DNA of 30,809 nt from Akkermansiaceae bacterium UBA6138 (GTDB lineage: Bacteria > Verrucomicrobiota > Verrucomicrobiia > Verrucomicrobiales > DEV007), in assembly GCA_002422425.1 (NCBI GenBank), contig DIVG01000017.1, positions 1-30,809 on the forward strand, written 5' to 3'. Both the position numbers and the translations under genes were made by a program. The notes under the pieces are model-generated. The model had not been told where the DNA came from. It saw only the letters and a program-made list of their open reading frames with translations, and did not search any database. Positions 15,198 to 23,337 of the stretch are shown piece after piece; position 1 is the stretch's first letter; each line of letters opens with the position of its first letter.

Positions 15198-16175
15198 TTA
15201 CACCACTCGATTGATCTTCTCCCCTCTGCGGAAGGCGGCCACGTTCGCGACGATGCCGTCGAGCAATCGCTGTCTCGCCTCACAGGCGCTCCAGGCGGTG
15301 TGGGGAGTGATGAAGAGATTGTCGAGTCCGGCCGCGTAGGCGACGAGAAAGGGGTGATCGGCTGCGGGCGGTTCGGGCGTGACAACATCGACGGCAGCTC
15401 CGCGAATGGAGCCTGCCCGTAGGGCGTCGACGAGGTCGGCTTCATTGACGAGATCACCGCGTCCGGTGTTGATGAGGATGGCTCCGGGCTTCATCAGCTT
15501 GAGCGAGTCCCGGTTGATGAAATGACGGGTCCCAGGGGTGAGCGGGCAGTGTAGAGTGATGGCGTCGGCGGCGGCGAAAAAGGCTTCGTGACAGAGGCGC
15601 GGGATCGGGCCTTCGCCGGAGCTGCCTTCGCGTCCGTAAGCGATCACTTTCATCCCGAAGGCTTCGCCAATGCGGGCGACAGCTTTGCCGATGGACCCGA
15701 GCCCGACGATCCCGAGGGTCTTTCCCGCGATTTCGGTGACGGGGTAGTCGAGCCGGGTAAAGATGGGGGACTCGGCCCATTTTTCCGGCTCGGCGGCGAA
15801 GCGGTGCACATTGGACATCAGGTTCAGCAGGCTCGCGAAGACGTGCTGGGCGACGGCCTCGGTGCTGTAACCGCTGACGTTGCAGACGGCGAGATGGCGC
15901 TCGCGTGCGGCCTCGAGATCGATGTTGTTCACTCCGGTGGCGACGACCTGGATGAGCTTGAGATTTTTTGCCGCGTCCATCTCGGTGGCTCCGATGACGG
16001 CTTTGTTAGTGAGAATGATCGTCGCGTCGGCGATGCGCGCGGCGGTCTCCTCGCGAGTGCTCGTGGGATAGCTGACGAGTTCGCCGAGCGATTCGATTCC
16101 GGAGAAGTCGACGTCGCCGCGGTCGGTCGTGTCGCGGTCGAGAAAGACGATTTTATCAAGACGGTGGTCGGACAT
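15198..16175 (-). CDS. D-2-hydroxyacid dehydrogenase (glycerate dehydrogenase/hydroxypyruvate reductase-like)
   Basis: 325 residues, the usual length. The NAD-binding Rossmann motif GLGSIG is at 158-163, and the catalytic triad is R239 (NTGRGDLV), E268 (TPEPP) and H292 (PHTAW). The domain order is catalytic, NAD-binding (about 100-290), catalytic. HPLTPGTRHFIN-like and WSACEARQRL segments resemble hydroxypyruvate reductase/glycerate dehydrogenase (HprA-type) enzymes, which reduce hydroxypyruvate or glyoxylate with NAD(P)H. Other possible substrates are 2-ketogluconate or phenylpyruvate. It starts 25 bases after the ribH stop on the same strand, so it probably shares the riboflavin-gene transcript, though no pathway link is known. 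Confidence 0.9.
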   Translation of the reverse strand: MSDHRLDKIVFLDRDTTDRGDVDFSGIESLGELVSYPTSTREETAARIADATIILTNKAVIGATEMDAAKNLKLIQVVATGVNNIDLEAARERHLAVCNVSGYSTEAVAQHVFASLLNLMSNVHRFAAEPEKWAESPIFTRLDYPVTEIAGKTLGIVGLGSIGKAVARIGEAFGMKVIAYGREGSSGEGPIPRLCHEAFFAAADAITLHCPLTPGTRHFINRDSLKLMKPGAILINTGRGDLVNEADLVDALRAGSIRGAAVDVVTPEPPAADHPFLVAYAAGLDNLFITPHTAWSACEARQRLLDGIVANVAAFRRGEKINRVV

Positions 16176-16200
16176 GAGAGGGGAGGGAAAAGGGGATTGA

Positions 16201-16674
16201 TCAGTCGAGCGAGGCCATCACCTCGATCATAGCGACGGCGGCTTCGGCGGCTTCACGGCCCCGGTTGAGTTCGTCGCCGAGGGTGCGGGCCTCGGCCTGG
16301 TCGGCGTTTTCGACGAGGAGGACTTCGTGAATGACGGGGACGAGATGGGAAACACCGGTATCGGCGAGGCTGCGGGTGATGGACGCGGCGATGAGATCGG
16401 CGTGGGCGGTGGAGCCGCGGATAATCACACCAAGGGCAATGATCGCGAGAGGCTGGACTTCACCGCTGGCGACGGCCTCGACGACGACGGGAATCTCAAA
16501 GGCACCGGGCACGCGAATGACGCGGACCTCAAGAGCGGGGGCGAGTTTCGCGAGTGTCTCGCTCGCGGAGGCCACGAGGGCGTCGGTGTAAGTGGCGTTG
16601 TATTTGCTCGCGACGATGCAGACGGTGCCGTGCTGGCTGGTCGGGGCGGGGGATTCGGGTGCGGACTTGGACAT
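16201..16674 (-). CDS. ribH: 6,7-dimethyl-8-ribityllumazine synthase
   Basis: 157 residues. It condenses 5-amino-6-ribitylaminouracil with 3,4-dihydroxy-2-butanone 4-phosphate in the penultimate step of riboflavin synthesis. Signatures are VPGAFEIP (56-62) and GVIIRGSTAHAD (82-93), with the catalytic histidine H91, and an arginine at 130 (QAEAR). Two positions depart from the common sequence: alanine follows H91 where Y, F or E is usual, and the segment VIHEVLLVENADQAEAR replaces the common FGVLTTxTxEQAxxR. I recall similar HEVLL versions in other Verrucomicrobia, so this looks lineage-specific and not a defect. The gene follows ribBA by 62 bases on the same strand. Confidence 0.95.
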   Translation of the reverse strand: MSKSAPESPAPTSQHGTVCIVASKYNATYTDALVASASETLAKLAPALEVRVIRVPGAFEIPVVVEAVASGEVQPLAIIALGVIIRGSTAHADLIAASITRSLADTGVSHLVPVIHEVLLVENADQAEARTLGDELNRGREAAEAAVAMIEVMASLD

Positions 16675-16736
16675 GGAGCCGCAAAGTAGGGGAGAGTCGC
16701 GGTGTTGGCAACTGCTACGGGTTGTCTCCGCCGGTC

Positions 16737-17936
16737 TCAGAGAAAGTGGCCGAGTTTGTCGCGTTTTGTCCCGAGGTAGCGTTCGTTGTGCTCGTTGGGG
16801 ACGGACATGATCGGGACCTTCTCGACGATCTCGAGGCGATGCCCGTCGAGTCCCACGACTTTGCGCGGGTTGTTCGTCATCAGTCTGATCTTGCGCACCC
16901 CCAGATCGTAGAGGATCTGCGCGCCCATGCCGTAGTCGCGCAGGTCGGATCCGAAACCGAGCCGCTCGTTCGCTTCGACCGTATCGAGGCCTTCCTCCTG
17001 CAGCTTGTAGGCGCGGATTTTGTTGGCGAGCCCGATCCCGCGGCCCTCCTGCCGCATGTAGACGAGGACACCTTTGCCGGCTTCTTCAATCCGGGCGAGG
17101 GCGGAGTGAAGCTGGCTGCCGCAATCGCAGCGGCGCGATCCGAAGACATCGCCGGTGAGGCACTCGGAGTGGACGCGCACGAGGACGGGCTCGTCGGGGA
17201 GAATTTCCCCTTTCACAAGAGCGAGGTGGTGCTCGTCGGGATTGAGGGTGCTGGCGTAGATAATCAGATCAAAGGTTCCGAAGTCGGTCGGCATCTGGAT
17301 CTTCTCGATGCGCTCGATCAACTTTTCCTGACTGCGACGGTAGTCGATGAGGGCCTCGATCGTTCCGATCTTGAGCGAATGTTTTTCGGCAAACTCCAGC
17401 AGCTGCGGGAGGCGCGCCATGGTCCCATCCTCATTGAGGATTTCGCAGATGACTCCGGCGGGCTCGAGTCCGGCGAGGCGGGCGAGATCGACGGCCGCCT
17501 CAGTGTGACCTGCCCGGCGGAGAACTCCGCCCTGCTTGGCCTGGAGCGGCAGAATATGTCCGGGCCGAACGAGGTCCTGTGGCTCGGACATCGGATTGGC
17601 GAGCACCTCGACGGTGCGGGCGCGGTCGGCTGAACTGATCCCGGTGGTGACACCCGAGGCGGCATCGACCGCGACGGTGAAGTTGGTGCCGTGCGATTCG
17701 GTATTCCGCCGCACCATAAGGGGCAGGCCGAGACGCTCGGCTGCCTCCTGCGTGATCGGAGCGCAGATGAGGCCGCGCCCGTGGGTGGCCATGAAGTTGA
17801 TGAGGTCGGGTGTGATTTTAGCAGAGGCGCAGACGAGGTCGCCTTCGTTTTCACGGTCTTCGTCATCGACGATGATGACCATGCGGCCGTGGCGGATCTC
17901 GGCAATGATTTCTTCAATGGGGCTGAAAGCGATCAT
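16737..17936 (-). CDS. ribBA: Bifunctional 3,4-dihydroxy-2-butanone 4-phosphate synthase / GTP cyclohydrolase II
   Basis: 399 residues from the ATG at 17936, which is preceded at ideal spacing by GGAGAG; an in-frame GTG at 17951 is less likely. The N-terminal domain (1-200) makes DHBP from ribulose 5-phosphate: DEDRENEGD (25-33), THGRGLIC (51-58) and RAGHTEAAVD (141-150) are its signatures. The C-terminal domain (about 210-399) is GTP cyclohydrolase II with the zinc cysteines C259, C270 and C272 (HSECLTGDVFGSRRCDCGSQ), RQEGRGIGL and LMTNNPRK. Both domains look complete, so this one gene supplies both entry branches of riboflavin synthesis. It lies 11 bases after a cupin gene and ahead of ribH. 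No FMN riboswitch is recognisable upstream. Confidence 0.97.
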   Translation of the reverse strand: MIAFSPIEEIIAEIRHGRMVIIVDDEDRENEGDLVCASAKITPDLINFMATHGRGLICAPITQEAAERLGLPLMVRRNTESHGTNFTVAVDAASGVTTGISSADRARTVEVLANPMSEPQDLVRPGHILPLQAKQGGVLRRAGHTEAAVDLARLAGLEPAGVICEILNEDGTMARLPQLLEFAEKHSLKIGTIEALIDYRRSQEKLIERIEKIQMPTDFGTFDLIIYASTLNPDEHHLALVKGEILPDEPVLVRVHSECLTGDVFGSRRCDCGSQLHSALARIEEAGKGVLVYMRQEGRGIGLANKIRAYKLQEEGLDTVEANERLGFGSDLRDYGMGAQILYDLGVRKIRLMTNNPRKVVGLDGHRLEIVEKVPIMSVPNEHNERYLGTKRDKLGHFL

Positions 17937-17939
17937 GAT

Positions 17940-17945
17940 CTCTCC
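17940..17945 (-). promoter_or_regulatory. Strong Shine-Dalgarno of ribBA
   Basis: GGAGAG ends three bases before the ATG at 17936, decides the start over the in-frame GTG at 17951, and is one of few clear ribosome binding sites in this window. It overlaps the gap after the cupin stop, so ribBA can be initiated independently. Confidence 0.6.
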
Positions 17946-17947
17946 GT

Positions 17948-18310
17948 TCACGCGGGGTATTCGTCGGCGGGGTTGAATTTTGGAACAGGCACATTGAGAA
18001 TTTTTAGATTGTTTCCCACGGCGCGATGGCGGCAGCCGGGTTTAATGAGGACGGCGGTGCCGACTGAAAGGGGATGGATCTGCCCGTCGAGTTCGATATG
18101 CCCCTCGCCTTCGAGGACGTAGTAAAGTTCGGTCATGACCTTGTGGTAATGCAGCTCGCTGTCCTCCCTGATCTCGACGAGGTGCATGGAGGCGACGGAA
18201 TTTTCCTCGTTCATGAAAGCGCGGCGCGACTGTCCGCAAGGACAGGGCGTGGGGGCGATCTCGGCGAGCCGGGCTATCTGAAAATTCTTTTCAATGACCT
18301 CGTTTTCCAT
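17948..18310 (-). CDS. Cupin-domain protein
   Basis: 120 residues from the ATG at 18310; the open frame extends upstream, but that part is antisense to the lipoprotein gene. A single cupin barrel carries the metal-binding residues H54, H56 and E61 (LHYHKVMTELYYVLEGEG) and H95 (PGCRHRAVG). The N-terminal motif TPCPCGQSRRAF is typical of a small mannose-6-phosphate-isomerase-like or ectoine-synthase-like cupin group of unknown function. It may bind Fe, Mn or Zn and a small sugar or acid. It is the first gene of a run (cupin, ribBA, ribH, hydroxyacid dehydrogenase), with 11 bases to ribBA, so it may share riboflavin-gene expression. A direct role in flavin synthesis is not known. Confidence 0.88.
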   Translation of the reverse strand: MENEVIEKNFQIARLAEIAPTPCPCGQSRRAFMNEENSVASMHLVEIREDSELHYHKVMTELYYVLEGEGHIELDGQIHPLSVGTAVLIKPGCRHRAVGNNLKILNVPVPKFNPADEYPA

Positions 18311-18407
18311 GGCATAGTCTACGCACGGGCTCCCCGGTTTGAAAGGGGAGCTTTGATTTTGTTGTCTTCCCGTCACAAGGACGCAGGGGGACGACAATCC
18401 CCCGCAA
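18311..18407. other. Divergent intergenic region, cupin-rib operon / lipoprotein
   Basis: 97 bases that should hold promoters for both directions. No RFN (FMN riboswitch) element, clear -10/-35 pair or strong inverted repeat was seen. Confidence 0.35.
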
Positions 18408-19046
18408 ATGAATAAGTCAGCGATTTTCCTCCTTCCCGGCATGAGTGTCATTCTTTGCCTCGCCGCTTGCGGTGAAAGGGCGTCGGACCCCGCCGCCGGA
18501 TCGACGGTGGATTCGTCAGCACCGGCACCGGCACCGGAGACTTTTTCGACCGGTGAATCACGTGAGCTCACGGCCGAAGAGCAAAAGCAGGTCCTCGACG
18601 GCCTCATGCAGGCCCGGGCGAGGCAGCAGGCGGAAGGGCTTGGGAGCGGGTCGGTCAAAGTCAATGGTGCCTGGCATTACACGGGCTACAGCCATCTCAC
18701 TCCTGATCCGGCGGCGGCGATCGAGGCGAGGCTGATTGCGGTGGATGTCACCGTCTCGGGGCATACCCCGTTCTTCGACATCGATGATATCGAGGTCGTC
18801 GACGGCATCACGATGATCAGTTACGGGAGCGACCCGCACGCGGAGTTCCTCACGCCGGAGGGAACGCTCCCCGGCCCGGGTCAATACCCTGCGGCGGCTC
18901 CGGCCCCGGTGCGCCTACTCCTGATCTACGGATTTCCGAAGAACACCGCCAGCTTCCACCTTTATTACTGGGGAAAACAGCTGACGTTGAATCCCGTCCC
19001 GATAGGAGAAAGCGGCTTCACTCTGCCCTATCCGGCAACTCAGTGA
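18408..19046 (+). CDS. Putative outer-membrane lipoprotein of unknown function
   Basis: 212 residues. The N-terminus MNKSAIFLLPGMSVILCLAAC is a type II signal peptide with lipobox LAAC and the modified cysteine at 21. No aspartate follows at +2 (it is G), so sorting to the outer membrane is expected by the E. coli rule, if that rule holds here. A low-complexity linker rich in S, A and P (about 26-45) leads to a globular region of about 150 residues with HYTGYSHLTPDP, FFDIDDIEVVDG and SFHLYYWGKQL. I do not recognise a domain. It is convergent with the prenyltransferase-repeat gene (7 bases between stops) and divergent from the cupin gene. Confidence 0.75.
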   Translation: MNKSAIFLLPGMSVILCLAACGERASDPAAGSTVDSSAPAPAPETFSTGESRELTAEEQKQVLDGLMQARARQQAEGLGSGSVKVNGAWHYTGYSHLTPDPAAAIEARLIAVDVTVSGHTPFFDIDDIEVVDGITMISYGSDPHAEFLTPEGTLPGPGQYPAAAPAPVRLLLIYGFPKNTASFHLYYWGKQLTLNPVPIGESGFTLPYPATQ

Positions 19047-19053
19047 CCCTGAT

Positions 19054-20724
19054 TCAACGTTTCTCAAGTCCGCTGACCTTGTCGGTCGTGGGGAGGTATC
19101 GGTAGTAGACCTCAAGCATGAGAATGGCCCAGGCGGTATTGAGGATCTGATGGTCCTTGCGGGCTCCTCCGTCCTGCAGCCAGGAGCCGTCCTTGTTTTG
19201 GGCGTCGAGAAGTTTGGGCTGAAATTGCTTGTTGTAGTTCTCCCACTCAGGTCCCTCGTGCAGGAAGAAGACCTGGGTATTATAGTAGGGTGCATAAAAA
19301 TCACCGCCGGGGCTGGGGTTTTTGTATTTCTCGGTCAGATACTTAAAGCCCTTGTCATACACGGGGGTGTCCGCCCCTTTCCAGATTTGCAGCGCGAGGA
19401 GGGCTGCCCCGGTAAGGGTGGGCTTGCCCTTGGCGTGGTCCGGATTGTATTTGAAAGCGCCTTCGGAGTCCTGGATCGCGGGAAGATACTTCTTCGTGGC
19501 GAGATCTAGCGACTTCTCCACCCCCGGAAAGCTGCGCCCGGTGTTATAGGCGGCCTTGAGCGCTTGAATCATCCAGCCCGAGACGGACATGTCGTCCTTT
19601 CCCTGAGCCGCGAAACCGTAAGGCCATCCGCCGTCCCTGGTCTGGGCATCGACGATGACACCGACGGATTTCTTGAGAACGGACTCGAGGCGGGGGATCT
19701 CTTTACCGCTCTCCTTTGTCATCGTGTAGAGTTCGGCGAGGGCGTAGGTGCCGATGGCGTGCTCGTAAGCTTCGTGGTGACCGGGTTTGCCATTGGTGAT
19801 TTTACCGTCATTCTTGAGACTCCGATCCATCAGGAAAAGAGTGGCGTTGACAACGGAGTCACCGAACTTGGGAGATTCGGGGGTCTCGCAGTGCCCGAGG
19901 TAGGCGAGGAGGGTGAGACCCGTCATGCCGGCGGTATATTCTTCACCAAAGGCACCGGTCTCTTTGTTCTGTTTGGTGGTGAGAAACTCGAGTCCCTCGC
20001 GCACGGCGCGCTCGGCCCGGTCCTCGCCGCCGCTCTCGCGGAGACGCTTCATGCGTTCCGACATGGAGCAGCGCGACCGCATCCCGGCGGGGATTGCCGC
20101 CATGTTCGAGACATCGCCAAAACCGCTCATGGACATGCCGAAACCGGCGTCGCTATCCGACATCGCAACCATGGTGAGGTCGGTGTTGCTCGTATCGACG
20201 GTGGTCGGAACCGAGAAATCGGAAAAGGCGGTGCTCGCGACCATGCTCTGGACCGAGGAGACAGCCGAGGCGGTCTTCTGCTGCATCTTGGTCATCGTCT
20301 GCGACTCCATTTCGGAATCGGTGTTGTTCGCGATCGAGGAGACGGAGATCTGCGGAGGGGATGGAGGGGGCGACGCAAGGGTGAGAACGCCGAGGAGCAC
20401 AACGATGACGATATGGATGATGACGGCCACGAGGATGGCACTCATTTTTTCCTTCGTGGCGGGCTCTTTCTCGGCGGCATGGACAGCCTCGCCCTCGCCT
20501 ACAATGAAGGAGCGTTCGCCGGTGCCGCCTTCATGCCACTCGTTCGCGGCGTAATCGACCTCCTCGTCCGCCGTTACGGCATAAACCGGCTCCGCAGCGG
20601 GAGTGGCGATTACTTCGGCTTCAGTGTCTTCGGATCCGGGTGGACGGAGCTTGCGGGGCGCGATCGGGGTCGAGGCCGATTCGTGCGAGGGAGTATTGCC
20701 GGGGGATTGACTGGGATCTTCCAT
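19054..20724 (-). CDS. Membrane-anchored prenyltransferase/squalene-cyclase-repeat protein
   Basis: 556 residues. Residues 1-93 are acidic and proline-rich and apparently disordered. One membrane helix at about 95-117 (MSAILVAVIIHIVIVVLLGV) anchors the protein and puts the rest outside the cytoplasm. A serine- and methionine-rich linker (about 118-215) follows. The last ~330 residues form an alpha/alpha barrel of prenyltransferase/squalene oxidase-type repeats, seen in QTRDGGWPYGF, QDSEGAFKYN and QNKDGSW, each a QW-like motif. I see no DxDD cyclase motif, so it is probably not a terpene cyclase. Proteins of this architecture are common in Planctomycetes and Verrucomicrobia, often near TonB/ExbBD genes, and are of unknown role. 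It is monocistronic here; a candidate promoter lies 80 bases upstream. Confidence 0.82.
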   Translation of the reverse strand: MEDPSQSPGNTPSHESASTPIAPRKLRPPGSEDTEAEVIATPAAEPVYAVTADEEVDYAANEWHEGGTGERSFIVGEGEAVHAAEKEPATKEKMSAILVAVIIHIVIVVLLGVLTLASPPPSPPQISVSSIANNTDSEMESQTMTKMQQKTASAVSSVQSMVASTAFSDFSVPTTVDTSNTDLTMVAMSDSDAGFGMSMSGFGDVSNMAAIPAGMRSRCSMSERMKRLRESGGEDRAERAVREGLEFLTTKQNKETGAFGEEYTAGMTGLTLLAYLGHCETPESPKFGDSVVNATLFLMDRSLKNDGKITNGKPGHHEAYEHAIGTYALAELYTMTKESGKEIPRLESVLKKSVGVIVDAQTRDGGWPYGFAAQGKDDMSVSGWMIQALKAAYNTGRSFPGVEKSLDLATKKYLPAIQDSEGAFKYNPDHAKGKPTLTGAALLALQIWKGADTPVYDKGFKYLTEKYKNPSPGGDFYAPYYNTQVFFLHEGPEWENYNKQFQPKLLDAQNKDGSWLQDGGARKDHQILNTAWAILMLEVYYRYLPTTDKVSGLEKR

Positions 20725-20803
20725 GCGAAGGCGTAACTTTTTTGAAAGGGAAAACGGCGTGGCGGAGAGCGACTGTTTGAGAGCCGACCACCGTGGCGGC
20801 GGA

Positions 20804-20832
20804 TTCTATCATCCTCCTACTGTAGACAACAA
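20804..20832 (-). promoter_or_regulatory. Candidate promoter of the prenyltransferase-repeat gene
   Basis: On the minus strand TTGTTG (20827-20832) is followed after 17 bases by TAGAAT (20804-20809), a 5-of-6 match to TATAAT. The start codon is 80 bases downstream, implying a leader of about 70 bases. The -35 match is weak. Confidence 0.35.
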
Positions 20833-20853
20833 GCCCATTTTTTGTGACGGAAT

Positions 20854-20865
20854 TTTTCCGGAAAA
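20854..20865. other. 12-bp palindrome in intergenic space
   Basis: TTTTCCGGAAAA is a perfect palindrome located 31-43 bases beyond the hscA stop and just upstream of the candidate promoter above. It could be a protein-binding site. With no loop it is a poor terminator hairpin. Confidence 0.35.
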
Positions 20866-20896
20866 GTGGTGATTTCGACCGAAGAGACCCCTTTTT

Positions 20897-22711
20897 TCAG
20901 CAGTCCAGCTCGGAAAAAGCAGTTTCGACAAGGATCGCGGCGAGCGTCTGGGTGGCTTCGTCGAGAGCGCTATTGGCGGCCTTGAGGGCGACCGCATCGT
21001 GCTTCTCATCAGCCATTGCCATTTTGACGCCGAGAACCGCCTCTTCGATCGCGGCCAGGTCGTCGGCGGGAACGAGGTGCCCAACCCGGGCAAGGGCTTC
21101 ACTTACGGCGGGAATGAGTTCTTCGCTCTTGAGTTGCGCCTCGGTCCAGACCCGTTCGTTCATGTCATCGAAAGCGCAGTCGATCGACTCGCTCACCATG
21201 CGCTCGACGGCCTCGTCATCGACATCGACGGCCGCGTGACGGATCTCGAGGACGTGATCCTCGCCGGTAGCAGTGTCGCGGGCGAGGACTTCGAGGATGC
21301 CGTCGCGGTCGATCGCGAACTGGACGCCGACGCGGGCACTCCCTTTCGGCCCCGGGGTGAAAGGGACGGTGACATCGCCGAGGAGCCAGTTGTCCTTCGC
21401 CATTTCCCTCTCCCCCTGCAGCACGCGGATGGCCATGGACTCCTGAAGGTCGACCGCGTTGGTGAAAAGCTCGCCCGCCTTCACCGGGATCGTCGAATTG
21501 CGCGGGATGATCACGTTCATGAGCCCGCCGAAAGTTTCAATTCCGAGGGAGAGCGGGGTCACATCGACAAGAATAATCTGCCGAACCCGTCCACAGAGCA
21601 TTCCGGCCTGGATCGCCGCGCCGAGGGCGACCGACTCGTCAGGATGCTGGCTGATATCGGGGACGAGACCGAACCATTCCTGCAACTTTTCGCGCACCAG
21701 CGGGATGCGGGTGCTGCCTCCGACAAGGATGAGACGCTCGACCTCGCCGGCACCCTTACCGGCCGCCTCGGCGAAAGCGCGCCGGGCAATGGGGCGGGTC
21801 CGCTCGATGACAGGAGCGAGCAGTTTCTCAAGGTCGCGGCGGGACATCTCCAGGGCGAAGCTCTCGCTCCCGCGGAAAAAGGGGAAACGGACGGCGACGT
21901 CTTCTTCGGTGCTGAGGGCCTCCTTCACCTCGCGGGCCCGGGCGAGGAGAGTCGCTTCTTCGCCGGGGCTCAGTTCACCGAGTTCGAGGATGGCCGCGAA
22001 ATGCCGGGCGATGACCCGGTCGAGATCGTCCCCCCCCAGCCGCGTGTCGCCGGCTGTCGAAATGACTTCAAAAAAGCCGTCGCGCATTTGGAGGATGGAG
22101 AGATCAAAAGTCCCTCCGCCGAGATCGTAGACAGCGACGGTGGCGGACTCTTCAAGTTTGTCGAGGCCATAGGCGAGCGCGGCGGCGGTGGGTTCGTTGA
22201 TGATGCGCTCGACGGTCAGTCCGGCGAGCTCGGCGGCGCGTTTGGTCGCCTCGCGTTGGGTGTTGTTAAAGTAAGCCGGCACCGTGATGACCGCCCGGGA
22301 GACGGTCGTCTCAAGGGCGTCTTCGGCGATTTCCCTGAGACAGGTAAGGATGAGCGCCGAGATTTCCTCGGGCGAGATAAGGGTCGCCGGATCGATCGCC
22401 ACAAGGATCTCATCGTGCCGCCCCGCGACGAGGGGGAATCCGGCTTCTTCGCGCTCCTCCGAGGTCAGATCGGAGAAAGTCCGCCCGATGAACCGTTTGA
22501 TCGAGCTTACGGTCCGTTCCGGGGCGAGGAGCCGCGACCGGAAGGCCTTTTTCCCCACCAGCGGCAGCCCCTCCGCTGCCCACGAGACACACGACGGCGT
22601 CAGCCTGTCCCTGTCGCGATCGGCGAGGACGAGGGGAAAGCCCGAGTCGACCACACCCACAAGCGAGTTGGTCGTGCCGAGATCGATACCGATGATGAGT
22701 TCTTCGTTCAT
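20897..22711 (-). CDS. hscA: Hsp70-type chaperone for Fe-S cluster assembly (HscA-like)
   Basis: 604 residues from the ATG at 22711, where GIDLGTTNSLVGV falls at residues 8-20 as in Hsp70s; an earlier start would add 15 residues overlapping the hscB stop. The ATPase domain shows VYDLGGGTFDLSI and VGGSTRIPLV. The substrate-binding domain begins at TPLSLGIETFGGLM, the HscA/DnaK junction. Length (E. coli HscA is 616) and the partner gene favour HscA over DnaK, and it lacks the long acidic DnaK C-terminus. HscA delivers ATP-driven transfer of clusters from IscU. It lies 8 bases after the co-chaperone gene, in the order hscB-hscA. No iscS, iscU, iscA or fdx is in this window, so the pair is separated from any isc operon. 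Confidence 0.88.
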   Translation of the reverse strand: MNEELIIGIDLGTTNSLVGVVDSGFPLVLADRDRDRLTPSCVSWAAEGLPLVGKKAFRSRLLAPERTVSSIKRFIGRTFSDLTSEEREEAGFPLVAGRHDEILVAIDPATLISPEEISALILTCLREIAEDALETTVSRAVITVPAYFNNTQREATKRAAELAGLTVERIINEPTAAALAYGLDKLEESATVAVYDLGGGTFDLSILQMRDGFFEVISTAGDTRLGGDDLDRVIARHFAAILELGELSPGEEATLLARAREVKEALSTEEDVAVRFPFFRGSESFALEMSRRDLEKLLAPVIERTRPIARRAFAEAAGKGAGEVERLILVGGSTRIPLVREKLQEWFGLVPDISQHPDESVALGAAIQAGMLCGRVRQIILVDVTPLSLGIETFGGLMNVIIPRNSTIPVKAGELFTNAVDLQESMAIRVLQGEREMAKDNWLLGDVTVPFTPGPKGSARVGVQFAIDRDGILEVLARDTATGEDHVLEIRHAAVDVDDEAVERMVSESIDCAFDDMNERVWTEAQLKSEELIPAVSEALARVGHLVPADDLAAIEEAVLGVKMAMADEKHDAVALKAANSALDEATQTLAAILVETAFSELDC

Positions 22712-22719
22712 GGGACGGC

Positions 22720-23283
22720 TCAACAGGCGATGAGGGAGAGGAGCCGTTCGCGGCATTGTTCCTCCCAGCGTTTGAGAAATTTTAGCTGGCCGAGCGCGCG
22801 GGTGGCGGGCTGAAAGTCGCCGGTCCCGGCCGCCTCTTCGATCGCGTCGAACTGCTCCACGATCCCGCCCTTGAGCGGTTGGATGCGTTGCAGCAGTTCC
22901 TGAATCTGCAATTGCGCGTCGATCGCCTCGCGCGTCAGCATCGCCTTCGCGAGAGCCGTCGTGGCGCGCCGGTGGCGGGCGAGGAGCTGGTCGGTCTTTG
23001 CCAACACCGGACTGATCGTGGAGAAAAGATCCATCAGCGCCGGATCGATACGGCGATCAGCCGGTGCCTCCGGTGCCCGCAGCGCGAGCCAGTGGGCAAG
23101 TCTCAGCGCGGGATCGGCGAGAGTGGTGCGTGCCTGATTGAGGTCCGGGTGATCAATATCGGGATCACTCCGGTCCGGAGTGCCTCCAAGAGAACGACTT
23201 TTTTCCCGCCACGAACGCTCTACCGCAACGGGATCGAGGCCAAGAGATTCAGGGAGTCCGAGGAGCGCAAAAAAATTCGTCAT
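22720..23283 (-). CDS. hscB: HscB-like J-domain co-chaperone with degenerate HPD motif
   Basis: 187 residues. The start MTNFFALLGLPESLGLD matches the HscB opening (FxLFGLP...LD), and the C-terminal helical domain (about 80-187) ends LGQLKFLKRWEEQCRERLL, like HscB. In HscB the J-domain contains HPD after helix II to stimulate the Hsp70 ATPase. Here the expected place reads SLGGTPDRS (31-39), with threonine instead of histidine and a short insertion, while an HPD triplet occurs ten residues later (45-47) at the start of helix III. Either the loop is remodelled or stimulation is lost. The gene sits directly upstream of hscA (8-base gap), so the assignment is well supported by context. Confidence 0.82.
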   Translation of the reverse strand: MTNFFALLGLPESLGLDPVAVERSWREKSRSLGGTPDRSDPDIDHPDLNQARTTLADPALRLAHWLALRAPEAPADRRIDPALMDLFSTISPVLAKTDQLLARHRRATTALAKAMLTREAIDAQLQIQELLQRIQPLKGGIVEQFDAIEEAAGTGDFQPATRALGQLKFLKRWEEQCRERLLSLIAC

Positions 23284-23337
23284 TTACGCGAGTCGCGGCG
23301 CGCGGGGTGGCGATGGAAAGAGGGCACGAAGCACCGC

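Noticed and set aside
18311..18407. FMN riboswitch ahead of the riboflavin genes
   Set aside because: No RFN conserved blocks or helices could be recognised in the 97-base gap before the cupin-ribBA run, nor in the 62-base ribBA-ribH gap.
17951..18664. Extension of the cupin gene to 238 codons
   Set aside because: The extra 118 residues are antisense to the lipoprotein gene and of poor composition; cupin homology begins at the ATG at 18310.
19564..20736. A 390-codon plus-strand open frame
   Set aside because: Antisense shadow of the prenyltransferase-repeat gene; histidine- and glycine-rich without motifs.
20999..22813. A 604-codon plus-strand open frame
   Set aside because: It is the complement of hscA in a permitted frame. 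Its composition (E/G/D/R-rich, no motif) mirrors the codons of the real gene.
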